The notes under the pieces are model-generated. The model had not been told where the DNA came from, did not search any database, and was given only the letters and a program-made list of their open reading frames with translations. Below, one piece after another: positions 45,011 to 57,068 of a stretch of DNA of 64,000 bases. Location of the stretch: assembly GCF_958450345.1 (NCBI RefSeq), contig NC_088781.1:122710431-122774430 (forward strand). Direction: 5' to 3'. Origin of the DNA: Calliphora vicina (Eukaryota > Arthropoda > Insecta > Diptera > Calliphoridae). Numbering within the stretch: position 1 is the stretch's first letter; each line of letters opens with the position of its first letter. Position numbers and translations under genes: made by a program.

Positions 45011-46677
45011 GCAATCGGGTTAAAAGGTGTCTGAAATGCTGCTTTAACGGTATAAAATAAAATAAATTACTTATGATGAAAACTAGATCCATTACAATAA
45101 CCCGAAGCGTAATAGATCGTAAGTGCATCCCGGCCAACCAGACGAATCGACACAAAAGCCAAAGTATTTCCGTTTCTGGAATACTCATAATATCGGCTAC
45201 ACCATTTATATCTTTTAGAAATTTTAGAAAGAATCGAAATGTGTACGTAATTATCATTCTAATGAGATATAAATGTCAAAAATTAGTTAAAAAATGTTAA
45301 AGTTATTAAAAAATCGCCAGGCCATTAACGTGCCAGGCCATATGTTTCTGCTATACGATTTTTCGTGAAATAAATCGACCCGCCCTAATACATATACTGA
45401 GATAATATCACATTTGTTTGTTGTGATTTTGCTCCTTTGGACAATATTCAGTATCTTCTGGTTCTATGTTCATTCCCTCATCTCGTATTTCATATTTTAT
45501 CTTAATTTTCATCGATTTTAGGTTAAATAATTTAACCTCCATAGAAAGATACACGTGGATTATATATGGATGACGTAGTGTTTAAAATGGGGTCAAGAAC
45601 CGGAAAGCAATTCTCTCATCTGACCAATTTCAGTCATCCACAAAATCATTCCTTTGCATGTATGAAAGTACACAATCCTCTAATGTCCTTCTGCGATAGA
45701 TCCGTCAGGACATGCAAGAAAAAGTTAACCAGTATTACTATTCTCTGGTCAGCAAGGGATGGAAAGTAGGTGAGGAAGTACCCCACTCCTTCAATATGAC
45801 ATCCTCTAAAGACATGAATATTATAGCATGTAAGCTGAATAGCCAGCGTCCAGATATCACTGATACCACAGCAGATCAAAAAGAGTAGTACTTATTCTCC
45901 ATGTATATTTGGTAAAACCTAAACCATCTCCATGTCCTTCACTCTGCTAAGATCTCATCTCGACATGCACTACACTGATTTGGTATTCTAAAAGACATGC
46001 GCGTTCCATTCATGTAATCTAAAGCATCTAACTTTGTATTCGAGTCAGCAGGTCTGGGTTTAAAATAGTCAATGTTAATCGGAAGTCTACCGAAACAGCT
46101 CAATTTGATCGCAATGTCGAAGTGCTGCAGTTCCCATACGAAGTGCTGCAGTTCCCATAGTAATGTTCTTAGCCATAAGGTCAACGGGTCACTAGTTCAG
46201 CAGATGTAATCATAAGTCTTAAGGTCCGCAAACTCCTATCGAAGAAGTGCAAGGGATTTCAATTGAGATTATTGAAAAAATTATATCAATATCCCTTGTA
46301 AAATGATTCTCATCGTTCTTTATATATGACCTCCAGGCCATTGAAGCGAATGTATATATAACCATCTTTAGGCTTATGCCCAATTTAGAGTCAGCATTAT
46401 ATTTTCTAAAATTAGCCCAAACACGTTCTACTCTGGTTTCCAGAACTAAGATATACTTCCTTTAAAGTAAACTCCTTGACAAAGCAGACATATTTTAGTT
46501 TTTAGGGGTTTACTTTCACTAGTATCTGTAAATTAGGGCTATAACTTTTGTACATTTTTTTTTAAATATCAAAATGGCCCAAGTATAGTCGAATAAAATA
46601 TTGAATGTTATTTAAAAAAATGGTATTACTTTTTCGACGTTGTGAAAATAGTTCACCCACAAAATTATTTTTTTATT
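45011..46677. other. No identified gene; mixed repeat fragments
   Basis: Includes the dispersed repeat 45230-45345, the copy of the 14283 repeat at 46520-46665, and a 21-bp direct duplication 'gaagtgctgcagttcccata' (about 46119 and 46140). Frames at 45566-45879 (both strands) and 45939-46184 (minus) have less A/T-biased composition than the surroundings, but I recognise no family. They may be old transposon coding sequence. Confidence 0.4.
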
Positions 46678-47956
46678 TTTTATACCCTCCACCACCATAA
46701 GTGGTGAATGAGGGTATATATAAGTTTTTCATTCCGTGTGTAACATTGAGAAATGTTCATCTGAGACCCAACAAAGTATATATATTATTGATCCTTATGA
46801 AATTCTAAGTCGATTGAGCCATTTCCGTCTGTCTGTCCGTCTCTGTAAAACACGCTCTCGTCCAAAATACGCAAACAAACTTAGTAGAGTTGCAAGAAAA
46901 ATGTTTATTATTGTCCTAAGCAGTTTGGTGTTGAAAATCAGCGAAATCGGTACAGTGGAACCAAAGTTATGAAAATGTGGGACAATCTCAAAAAAAAATT
47001 GATAATTTTCACATACTTTTGGTCATTTTTGTAAATATATTGCAGCTAGTATCATAAAATTTAGCACTCGTTACCTTTATGATAAAAGGAGTAACTCTGG
47101 TGAAAATTATAAGAATCGGCCCATGATTTCTCCTAGCCCCCATACCGAAATATGGTTCTATGGTCTATAAATGCCTACAGACTAGGAATATCCATAGAAA
47201 ATTCAGCAAAAATAAGTTTCGTGGTAAAAAAAATTATATTACAAAATTTTTCGTGGATCGGCCCATATTTGACCATAGCCCCCATATAAAGTACACTTCC
47301 AAAAATCTCTTAAATAAGCTTAAATTTCTTATAAATGTCGCTATCAAGTTGATATTCAACATAAATAATCCCCATATACACCAAAATCGCTGTTCCTAAT
47401 TCTATGAAGATCGACCGATAATTGGTTATAGCTCCCATATAAGGACCACTTCCGAAAAACACAATAACCTACATAAATATCTAAAATATATCAATATCAA
47501 AACAAAATTTCACACAGATCCGTAATTTATATTTAGAAATCATACTACAGGATTTTGTGAATATCGGTCCATATTTGACCATAGCTCCCATATAAGGTCC
47601 ACTTCCAAAGATCAGTTAAGTACTCATAAATCTCTTATAAATACCCTTATCATGCTAAAATTCGACAAAAATAATACTCATATACATAGATATCACTGTA
47701 CCAAATTTTATCACTGTACCATTTCCGAAAAAGATATTCAGCTTAAAAAATATTTAAAACATATCGATATCAAAATGACATTACGCACAGATCCGTAATT
47801 TATAATTAGAAATCATACTACAGGATTTTGTGTATATCGGTCCATATTTGACCATAGCTACCATATAAGGTCCACTCCCGAAAATCACTAAAATCCTCAT
47901 AAATTTCCTACAAATATAGTTATCAGGTTGAAATTCGAAACAAATTTATTCATGTC

Positions 47957-48368
47957 TTGTTAATTCAAAAAATTATATTTCAAGAAAATCGGGAACGAAT
48001 TGGATCCGTTATTAGCAAATAACCAGACCAAGGTAGATAAATAAAATAAAATTTTACTTTTCAAATGCGAATAACTCGTAAACTGTAAGAGATAATATAG
48101 ATCTCGTCTAGTAGATTTGATATATATAAAAATCTTTCAAATCGGATCGCAAATAAAAATTTGGCATAATTTTTAATTTTTGATATACCCGAGGTGCCCA
48201 ACTTTGGGGCATTGTGGTTCGGCCCCCCTTGGTGTTATAAGCCCAAATTCAAAACTTAAAGTTATCAACACCTCTTCTATAGCCACGGGAAATTTTATTA
48301 AAATCGGGCAATTCGTTTAGAAGTTAATGATTTATTTCCACTTTTTTTCAGATCCGCCACTGTGCGTT
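47957..48368. repeat. Insertion in copy A, ending in a CCACTGTGCG repeat
   Basis: Absent from copy B. The right half (48190-48368) belongs to the dispersed repeat also at 15735-15910 and 51780-51905 ('aacacctcttc', 'gtttagaagtta', 'gatttatttcc', 'ccactgtgcg'). The left half ('gggaacgaattggatccgtt', 'gcgaataactcgtaaactgt') was not found elsewhere in the window. Confidence 0.6.
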
Positions 48369-48420
48369 GTTTACATGAATTTCTACAAAAATAGCCCTCA
48401 AATACTTAGGACCATAATTT

Positions 48421-48796
48421 ATTAATTTTTAATTATTTATTCATTTTATTTATAAAAGTCTTTGGATTTACAAAATATCCTTACAGACTATTCGCTTAAA
48501 AATAATTATAACAAATTTTGTAAATAATGTTTAAATTTTTCTTTAGAAAAACTAAAATCTAAAACATAATTTTCATTTAAATTATTAAACAAATTTTGAG
48601 CGCTAACCATTGGTTCATTCAAAGAATAGTTAGTTTTATGTAAACCAATAAAAAAGTAAATGTGATCTTAATGATCTAGATGGTACACTTATATTAACAA
48701 AAGACAACAAATTAGGACATACTATATTATAATTTACTATATCAAATAAGAATAAAATAGATTGGAATGACCTTCTACTCTCAAGTGTAATAGGTA
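48421..48796 (-). pseudogene. 3' end of a non-LTR retrotransposon ORF2
   Basis: Minus-strand translation reads 'RRSFQSILFLFDIVNYNIVC' then 'PNLLSFVNISVPSRSLRSHL'. This is the C-terminal tail typical of Jockey-like LINE ORF2 (R-R-x-x-x...LF-x-x-(I/K)-(I/V)-N...C-P-x-LL...I-x-V-P-x-R-x-L-R). Downstream comes a short AT-rich 3' part ending in an 'aataaataattaaaaatta' tail at 48421. It is absent from copy B of the host repeat, so it is a strongly 5'-truncated insertion. Confidence 0.75.
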
Positions 48797-49024
48797 GTAT
48801 CCATATATTAAACCAAAATAGTACACAGATCAGTAATTTGTATTCAAAAATGGTAATACTGAATTTGGTGAATATTGGTCGATAATTGGCCACAGCTCTC
48901 ATATAAATACATAAAAATCACGTTAAAATATTTTATGACAATCGCATCATAATAGGCATAGCTCCCACATAAGTCCCACAACCAAATATTTTGAAATTTG
49001 TCTAAATACCCCTTGTATACCATT

Positions 49025-50838
49025 TTTATACCCTCCACCACTATAAGTGGTGAATGAGGGTATATATAAGTTTGTCATTCCGTGTGTAACATTGAGAAAT
49101 ATTTATCTGAGACCCAACAAAGTATATATTTTATTGATCCTTATGAAATTCTAAGTCGATTGAGCCATGTCCGTCTGTCTGTCCGTCTGTCCGTCTGTGT
49201 AAAACACGCTCACGTCCAAAATACACAAACAAAATTAGTAGAGTTGCAAGAAAAATGTTTATTATTGTCCTAAGCAGTTTGATATTGAAAATCAGCGAAA
49301 TCGGTACAGTGGAACCAAAGTTATGAATGAAAATGTGGGACAACCTCAAAAAAAAAATTGATAATTTTCACATATTTTTGGATATTTTTTGTAAATATAT
49401 TGCAGCTACTATCATAAAATTTTGCACTCGTCACTTTTATGATAAAAGGAGTAACTATGGTGAAAATTATAAGAATCTGTCCATGAATTCTCCTAGCCCC
49501 CATACAAATTTCTTAACGAAATATGGTTCTATGGTCTATAAATGCCTACAGAATAGGAATATCCACATAAAATTACAAAAAATATCCACAAAAAATAAGT
49601 TTCGTGGTAAAAGAAATTATACTACAAAATTTTTCATGGATCGGCCCATATTTGACCATAGCCCCCATATAAAGTACACTTCCGAAAATCTCTTAAATAA
49701 GCATAAATGTCTTATAAATATTGGTATCAAGTTGAAATTCGACATGAATAATCCCCATGTATACCAAAATCGCTGTACCTAATTCTATGAAGATCGGCCG
49801 ATAATTGGTTATAGCTCCCATATAAGGACCACTTCCGAAAAATACAATAACCTACATAAATATCTAAAAAATATCAATATCAAAACAAAATTTCACACAC
49901 ATCCATAGTTTATATTTAGAAATCATACTACTGGAGTTTGTGAATATCGGTCTATATTTGACCATAGCTCCCATATAAGGTCTACTTCCAAAAATCAGTT
50001 AAGTACTCATAAAACTCTTATAAATACATTTATCATGCTAAAATTCGACAAAAATTATACTCATAGATATAGATATCACTGTACCAAATTTTATACAGAT
50101 TGTCCTATAATTGGTCATAGCTCCCCTATAAGGCCCATTTCCGAAAAAAGATATTAACCTTAAAAAGTATTAAAAACATATAGATATCAAAATGAAATTA
50201 CGCACAGATCCAGTAATTTGAATCCAGTAATCATACTTCTGGATTTTGTGAATATCGGTCCATATTTAACCATAGCTCCCATATAAGGTCCACTCCCGAA
50301 AATCACTAATATCCTCATAAATTTCTTACAAATATAGTTATCAGGTTGAAATTCAAAACAAATTTATTCAATATATACAAAAATCGATGTACCAAATTTT
50401 ATGATGATAGGCCCATAATTGGTCATAACCTCCATATAAGAACTTCTTCAGGAAAACACATTACCCTGCACAAATATCCATAAAAATCTACACTACTACA
50501 AGATTTTTTAAATATTGGTGCATAATTCGGCATAGCTCCCATATAAGGTCCACTCTTGTTAATAGCGTTGTTTATATGAAATTCTACAAAAATAACCCTT
50601 AAATACTTAGGACCATAATAAGTCATAGCAACACCAAAATAGTACACAGATCAGTAATTTGTATTCAAAAATCATAATACTGAATTTTGTGAATATTGGT
50701 CCATAATTGGCCACAGCTCTCATATAAATACATAAAAATCACTTAAAAATATTTTATGACAATCGAATCATAATAGGTCATAGCTCCCGCATAAGTCCCA
50801 CAACCAAATATTTTGAAATTTGACCACATATATTTGTA
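49025..50838. mobile_element. Long dispersed repeat, copy B
   Basis: Matches copy A from 'ataccctccaccactataag' to 'accaaatattttgaaattt', at an offset of 2346 bp in the left part. About 1.8 kb of repeated 'atcggtccatatttgaccat...agctcccatataaggtccac' units with a (GTCY) tract near 49170-49197. It lacks the two insertions of copy A, so copy B is closer to the ancestral form. No genuine coding sequence. Confidence 0.75.
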
Positions 50839-50845
50839 TACCCTT

Positions 50846-50984
50846 TTTATACCCTTCACCTTCGTGAGAAGGGTATATATAAGTTTGTCATTCCGTTTGT
50901 AATTTCTACATTTTTCATTTCCGACCCTATAAAGTATATATATTCTGGATCCTTATAGATAGCGGAGTCGATTAAGCCATGTCC

Positions 50985-51022
<38 letters not shown>

Positions 51023-51685
51023 CTGTCTGTCTGTCTGTCTGTTGAAATCAGTTTTCTGAAGACCCCAGATATCTTCGGGATCCAAATCTTCAATAATTCT
51101 GTCAGACATGCTTTCGAGAATTTTGCTATTTAAAATCAGCAAAATCGGTCCACAAATGGCTGAGATATGAGGAAAAAACCAAGACAACCTCGATTTTTGA
51201 CCTATTTTTTTACCTATATCTGGATTACTAAGACATTAATATAGACAATATGGATATCTAATGATAGATATTTCAAAGACATTTGCAACGACGTATATAA
51301 GACCATAGTAAGTTGGACCTACAATGGGTCAAAATCGGGAAAAAAATTTTGAACCCGAATTTTTTTTTAAAAAAAAAAAATTTAAAAAAAAAAAAATTTT
51401 TAAAATTTAAAAAAAAAAAAAATTTTAAATTTAAAAAAAAAAAAATTTTTAAATTTTAAAAAAAAAAAAATTTAAAATTTAAAAAAAAAAAAATTTAAAA
51501 TTAAAAAAAAAAAATTAAAATAACAATCGAAAAATTTTTTTAATTTAAAAAAAAAAAAATTAAAATAACAATCGAAAAATTTTTTTTTCCAAAAAATTCA
51601 AAAAACAACTGGAAAAAAAATTAAATAATTTGGTGAAGGGTATATAAGATTCGGCACAGCCGAATATAGCACTCTTACTTGTTTA
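50846..51685 (+). mobile_element. Full mini-me-like element with (GTCY)n and A/T blocks
   Basis: Left end 'tacccttcaccttcgtgaga' with 'agggtatatataag' (short hairpin). Then 'tcattccgtttgtaattt', a (GTCT/GTCC) tract at 50980-51042, unique middle 'ccacaaatggctgagatatg', alternating runs of A and T at 51361-51600, and the right end 'ggtgaagggtatataagatt', 'cggcacagccgaatatagca', 'ctcttacttgttt'. The microsatellite in a fixed place plus the conserved end block is the architecture described for dipteran mini-me elements. No open frame of note. Confidence 0.75.
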
Positions 51686-51779
51686 TACTCTGTTTCTTCG
51701 CTTGTGGTTAAAAGGGAAAAATGTTGATCCAAACATATTAACTATTTATTAAGCATTTAAATTGTTAAATTTCATTTCA

Positions 51780-51905
51780 TGAGGTCCAGACTTAAACTCG
51801 ACAACACTTCCCCTTTGCGCATGTGAAATTTCATTCAAATCGGACTAAGGGTTTAGAAGTTACAGATTTATTTCCCACTTTTTTTTCTCATACCACTGTG
51901 CGCCA
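51780..51905. repeat. Dispersed repeat ending in ACCACTGTGCG, copy 3
   Basis: 'cttaaactcgacaacacttc', 'ccctttgcgcatgtgaaatt', 'gtttagaagttacagattta' and 'accactgtgcg', as at 15735-15910 and 48190-48368. It directly abuts a LINE RT fragment on its right. Confidence 0.7.
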
Positions 51906-51907
51906 CT

Positions 51908-52150
51908 TTGACACTCAGATATTGTAGATCATTTAACCCAGTTCCAACAAACTGTTTACGGTTACCTATGTAAGAAAATAATAATTTACACGAAGATTTA
52001 GAAAAATTAAATTTAGACGACAATTTCTCAATTAAAAGACAATAATTAACTGTGTCAAACGTTGTAATAGGAATTTCAGTTATAAATAACTGAATTAGAT
52101 ACAATTTTTTGTACATTTGAAATAAAATATCTTCTGCGTAAACTAGTCTT
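51908..52150 (-). pseudogene. Non-LTR reverse transcriptase fragment
   Basis: Minus-strand frame reads 'FITEIPITTFDTVNYCLLIE' then 'KLSSKFNFSKSSCKLLFSYI' and 'GNRKQFV'. This matches the RT block AFDTVxHxxL(I/L)xKL...FGFS-x-x-x-CKL-(L/I)-x-SYL-x-NR-x-Q-x-V just after the first catalytic region. Catalytic residues outside this stretch are missing. It is flanked by dispersed repeats, and its right part is included in a 279-bp tandem duplication. Confidence 0.75.
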
Positions 52151-52535
52151 TCTAACAATTGTTATATTATTTCAGCTTTTATACCATCATATTTAGGTGG
52201 AGGGTATTTAAGATTCGGCACGGCCGAATATAGTACTCTTACTTGTTTATACTGTTTCTTCACTTGAGTTTAAAAGGGAAAAATGTTGATCCAAACGTAT
52301 TGACTAATTATTAAGTATATAAATTGTTAAATTTCATACGTTCTAATAGGAATTTCAGTTATAAATTGCTGAATTAGATACAATTTTTTGTACATTTGAA
52401 ATAAAATATCTTCTGCGTAAACTAGTCATTCTAACAATTGTTGAATTATTTCAGTTGTTATATCATCATATTTAGGTGGAGGGTATTTAAAATTCGGCAC
52501 AGCCGAATATAGTACTCTTACTTGTTGTTATCTAA
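52061..52535. repeat. 279-bp tandem duplication
   Basis: 52061-52339 (from 'gttgtaataggaatttcagt' through 'atttaggtggagggtattta', 'agattcggcacggccgaata' and 'ttgttaaatttcata') is followed directly by a partial second copy at 52340-52535, at an exact offset of 279 bp. The part after 'ggtggaggg' also matches the right end of the mini-me-like element at 51632-51775. The unit is therefore a LINE fragment joined to a mini-me end. Confidence 0.85.
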
Positions 52536-52539
52536 TAGT

Positions 52540-54436
52540 GGTATTACGCAAAACGTTTTTTTTTTAAATACATCAACCCTTTGTGTAATCTCTTCATGGA
52601 TTTCTTCTATTAAGAGAAAGTGGAGACTCGATAAATTCAACTTAATTTTAGTTAAATGGTTGTCTAATCTTCTGGGAATTGTTTATTACTAACAAAACGA
52701 AATAAAAGCCAGAACTAGACTCAAATAAATGTAATGATTAAGATTAAATTAGAACCAGGAATATTGAGAAATAATTAATACCCAAATCTTGTTGTTCATC
52801 TTGGTAAATTATAATAGAAAGACTGCGTTGTAGATTATTCTTTATTCTCCCCTTAGATCCGCACCTGACACCACATGACTTTAATATTTTTGTTTTCTGT
52901 AGGTGTAAGTCATGATTTTCTTACAAAAATTTTCACATATTTTTTTGACCTCACATAACTTATAGTAAGTAAGTAGTATTTCTTAAGTCTGGTAGTCAAC
53001 ACATCATTTCATCAGCAACATCAAATATTCACATGTTGAAAGATCTTTAACAGCAAACACGAATAAAAAAAAAACTCTTTTGTTGACTTGACATGATGTG
53101 CACTTGTGCATCAGCAGCAGAAGCAGCAGCACACTGCAGTCAAGATGCAGTGCAAACCAACAAAGAAATATGTACAAAAGTATATGGAAATGAAAAGCAA
53201 ATAACAAATAAAATAAATAAAAAAAATACAAGTAGTATAAACATTTATGACTGATTATAAGCAGCAACTGTTTCTAGGAAATATTATAAATATTGTGAAA
53301 AAGGTGAGGTGGAAAACAGCAGCTCCAAACGTAGAAATATTAAGAAGAAATACAAACAACAACAGTGCCACCGGTATGACAACTCAATTGAGTTGTAACG
53401 AAATTTTAGTTTTTCAAATGTTTGTTATTGCATTATTTTTCATTTCTATGTTTTTAACTGGAAAATAAGTGAAACTTAGTTTTAACAACCTTAGACAATA
53501 TGTACAAATACAGCACATTACGCTGGCCCACAGGAGTCTTGTGTTTATCTCTCATTGTGTTGCCATGTTTTGTGGACCTACTAACGTTGTATGTTTGTTT
53601 ATCTTTCAATTATATAAACAAACATTGACAGTTCACGGTGATCATGATGGCAATAATGATGATCATTGAAACTTCATTATCAGCTTCGTGTATTTGTTTA
53701 TTGTCTGCCTGTATTTTTGTGTTTTTTTTCTTTAGTTAGTTAAAGGTGCTAAAGGTTTATGATGATATTTGCATATTTGATGAATAAACAACAACTGTCT
53801 GTATGTATGACTTACTGCATTTACAGAGTTATAGATGGAAGGACTGAGTGACTGACTAACTTTGGAGTGCAATGCTTAATATTGTAGTAGTCTGCGCCTC
53901 TTGTCATTTGTTGTTTAAGCATGCGCATCTTGACAATTTACTGCTTCGTAACACTTGACATCATATTTAATGATGGAATTTTTGTGCATTTGCTAGTTTG
54001 GTCAATAATTGTAGAAAAACTTGGAGTTTTTTTTGTTTATTTTTCTACTTAGAGGAAATGAGGGAAATGTGATATTTAAATATTAACACTTTAACTTTAG
54101 GCGTAGAGTGTTTACCCTCAAATTAGGGAGTGGAATTGAGTTGTAAGGTTAAATAGCTTTACGTGAATATGATGCAGCAAATGAAATTAAAATTTTCCTA
54201 AAATAGATTCTATCTTTAACATTTTTCAGTTTTTGTTGTGTACTTTAAACATTTAGTATGATCAGATATGGAACGATTGCAGGCAACTTAGGTATTTGGG
54301 TTAATTATGGAAATTACCGCACCAATTCTAGTGAATAAGGTATTAAATAAAACGCTGGAAAAGTACTTAACATTGTGTTCAAAATTAACTCAAAATATTA
54401 ATTAAATTTTATATTTTTCTTCCGTATTAGAAATAG
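52540..54436. other. No gene seen
   Basis: AT-rich DNA with a short CAG/CAGCAGA run near 53105-53140. Frames at 53004-53267 (minus) and 53247-53669 (plus) are compositional or without motif. No RNA or element boundaries recognised. Confidence 0.5.
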
Positions 54437-55908
54437 AAATCCTTTATGTTTTATAATCATAATTTAAGAACACTGAAATTGTAAATAATGTTTAAATACA
54501 GTTGATTTATTTCTATACAATGCTCCCTAGCATATGCAATATTCTGTTATAACAAATTACTCCCAAAAATATGCTACACTTTTGTTATTATATACATAAT
54601 ACACAGTTTGAATAGATTTCCTAGTAGCATAGGGAAAACTACATTCCCATTAAATTAATATTTATATGTTTGAGGATTATAGTTTTCTAAGCGAAAAGAA
54701 AAACACCAAAACCTTCTTAACACAAACTAAAGTACATATATTATATAGAAAGAGAGTGCTATGAATAGTTGCAATAGCAAATGTAAATTAAGTATATAAA
54801 TACATTCATGCCATTTATATATATAAAAGGTATAAGTCTATATACCTTTTCATACTACTAACTTTCAATCCATTCACTTTTCTATTTGCTTCTCAGTTTT
54901 AGACATCACAACTCGAAACTGTAACATTTTATTCCACTCTTTACTTAGTTTCATTTTTTTTAATATGCCACAAAATGTAGCATGTTTGCTATGCATATGA
55001 AAGAAGTCTAGAAAATAATATTTAAATAGCAAACAAAAAAATTTTAATAATAATAAAAGTGGTAACCTAATTTTGGTTTATTAAATTTTAAATAAAATTG
55101 GAAAACTTAATAAAAATATATGTTGAAAGATTTATGCTTGAATGATTAAGATTAAATATCAAAAGAACAAATTGAAGAGTATTAAGAGAAAGTGAATTAT
55201 TTTAGTCTGCCTTAATTGTGCTAGTAATTTAACAGTATTTGTGGATTAGTAAATAAAGCCAACTATTTTGATTCATAATAATTTTTTAAAATAGAATTAT
55301 TTAAAATCGATGATGATATTCCTTAAAAAAAACAAATGCATAGCAATACACACGAAATACGGTTTAACGTCGTGCCATTGAAGACACAATTTGTATAGTT
55401 CTGTTATGATCTGAGGTTTATAATTATGTACTGGTATATCCTGCACTACTAAGAAATCTATTTAATCTCTTTATAATGTATATAATAACAAAAGAGTAGC
55501 CAATTTTTGGGAGTAATTTGTTTTAAGAGAATATTGCATATGCTAGGAAGCATTAAATGGAAATAAATCAACTGTATTTAAAAATTATTTACAATTTCTG
55601 AGTACTTAAATTATGATACTAAGGTTCTACATCGTTCCATTGAAGGCACAATTTTAATAGTTCTGTTATGATCTGAGGTTTACAATTATGTACTGGTATA
55701 TCCTGTAAGCAGTGTGAATGTAGTTTTCCCTGCGATACTATGAAATCTATTCAAAGTCTATAGTATATACATAATAGCATAATTTTTATTTTGTTATAAT
55801 AGAATACTGCATATGCTAGGCAGCATTATATGGAAATAAATCAAATGTATTTAAGCATTACTTACAATTTCTGAGTTCTTAAATTATGTTTATAAAACAT
55901 AAAGGACT
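54437..55908. repeat. ~240-bp repeat: one inverted copy and two tandem direct copies
   Basis: 54437-54660 (minus orientation) matches the direct copies at about 55375-55620 and 55621-55908. Shared blocks are 'tagttctgttatgatctgag' with 'tttataattatgtactggta' (direct copies only), 'tgcatatgctagg(a/c)agcatta', 'ggaaataaatcaa(c/a)tgtattta' and 'acaatttctgagt(a/t)cttaaattatg'. The outer edges ('cctttatgttttataa' and 'ttataaaacataaagg') form the ends of a roughly 1.47-kb inverted structure around 700 bp of unique DNA. Confidence 0.8.
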
Positions 55909-56327
55909 TCCATGTAAAACCTGCAGAAAAATATATAAAATTTCATAAATATTTTAGGTTAATTGTAAGCATAGTTAAGTACTTTTACAGAATAAAAATA
56001 TTTTGGAAATAAATCTGCCATTTCTAATTTTCTTATCCCATTGACATGCAATTTTACACAGATGTAGCAGAGAATTTTTCGAGTTTTAAGCGACATTTTG
56101 AGGTTTCATGTCAGGACATGCAAAATTTTGAAAATTTTGTTAATCTTACTATCAAAATGTTTAATATATTCTTAAAGCCGATAACTAAGCCTATAAAAAC
56201 ATAGTAGCGTGGGACACTTTTACCTTATACTTAGTTATTTTCAAAAATTAAACTTACAAAATTTCACCATACCTTGACCCAGTCTTTTCATAATATCGGA
56301 CACATTATATGAACGATATCACTAAAA
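55909..56327. other. No gene seen
   Basis: AT-rich DNA without coding, RNA or repeat signal that I could recognise. Confidence 0.55.
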
Positions 56328-57068
56328 AAACAAGTAAGAAAGTATGGTCGGGCTTGACCGACCATAACTAAGTAAAAGAGCAAAAATTTTTCTTTTAAAA
56401 TTTCAATAATTTTATATTTTTTTTATTTATATTTTTGAGTGATTTTCGGAAGTGGGCCTTATATGGGGGCTATGACCAATTATGGAACGATCACCATGAA
56501 ATTAGGTCGTGTGATTTATGTCTATATTAAAATTACCTATGTTGAATTTTGTGTGTTTACCAACATTTTTAAGCGATTTATGCACGTTAAAGTGATTTTC
56601 GGAAGCGGGTATATATGGGAGCTATGACTAATTATGGACCGATCGTAACAAAATTTGGTGACATGAATTTTGTGTATATAAAACTTATTTGGAGCGGAAT
56701 TTGTGGAGATACATATATAAATTAAACATTTATGACCGATAAAGTCCAATTTCGGGAGGACATTTGTATGGGGGCTAGGTGAAATAATGGACCGATTTCA
56801 GCCAGTTTCAATAGGCTTCAAAAAATAATATGTATCAAATTTCATCGAAATATCTTCAAAATTGCGACCTGTACTCTGCGCACAAGGTTTACATGGACAG
56901 CCAGCCAGCCGACCAGACGGACGGGCGGACATCGCTTAATCGACTCAGAAAGTGATTCTAAGTCGATCGGTATACTTTAAGGTGGGTGTTAGACTAATAT
57001 TTTTGGGCGTTACAAATATCTGCACAAACGTATAATACCGTCCCCAATATGGTGGTGTAGGGTATAAA
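56328..57068. mobile_element. Dispersed fly repeat with GGTCGG hairpin, copy 3
   Basis: Starts 'aaacaagtaagaaagtatgg' and ends 'tatggtggtgtagggtataa', as do copies 1 and 2 near 10 kb. Contains 'tatggaccgatcgtaacaaa' blocks and the 'ccagccagccgaccagacgg' microsatellite. The terminal hairpin here reads GGTCGGGCTTGACCGACC, the exact reverse complement of copy 2, and 14 bp next to it ('ataataccctacac') are missing. Confidence 0.8.

Larger units (their letters stand above)
46678..49022. mobile_element. Long dispersed repeat, copy A, with two insertions
   Basis: Starts 'ataccctccaccaccataag' with 'gtggtgaatgagggtatata', then a short (GTCY) tract ('gtctgtctgtccgtc'), followed by several 150-190-bp degenerate units each with 'atcggtccatatttgaccat', 'agctcccatataaggtccac' and 'ttccgaaaatc'. 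Comparison with copy B (49025-50838) shows that about 47957-48368 and 48421-48796 are extra. It resembles a long mini-me-like element. The 70-80-codon frames shared by both copies are not protein genes. Confidence 0.75.

Noticed and set aside
45566..46184. Frames with more balanced composition as a host exon
   Set aside because: No family wording, no splice-site arrangement that links them, and they lie among dispersed repeats. Left as unidentified.
46736..46972. 78-codon frame repeated at 49082 and seeming to be a conserved protein
   Set aside because: Both frames lie in the same part of two copies of a non-coding dispersed repeat and include the (GTCY) microsatellite. Frames shift between copies.
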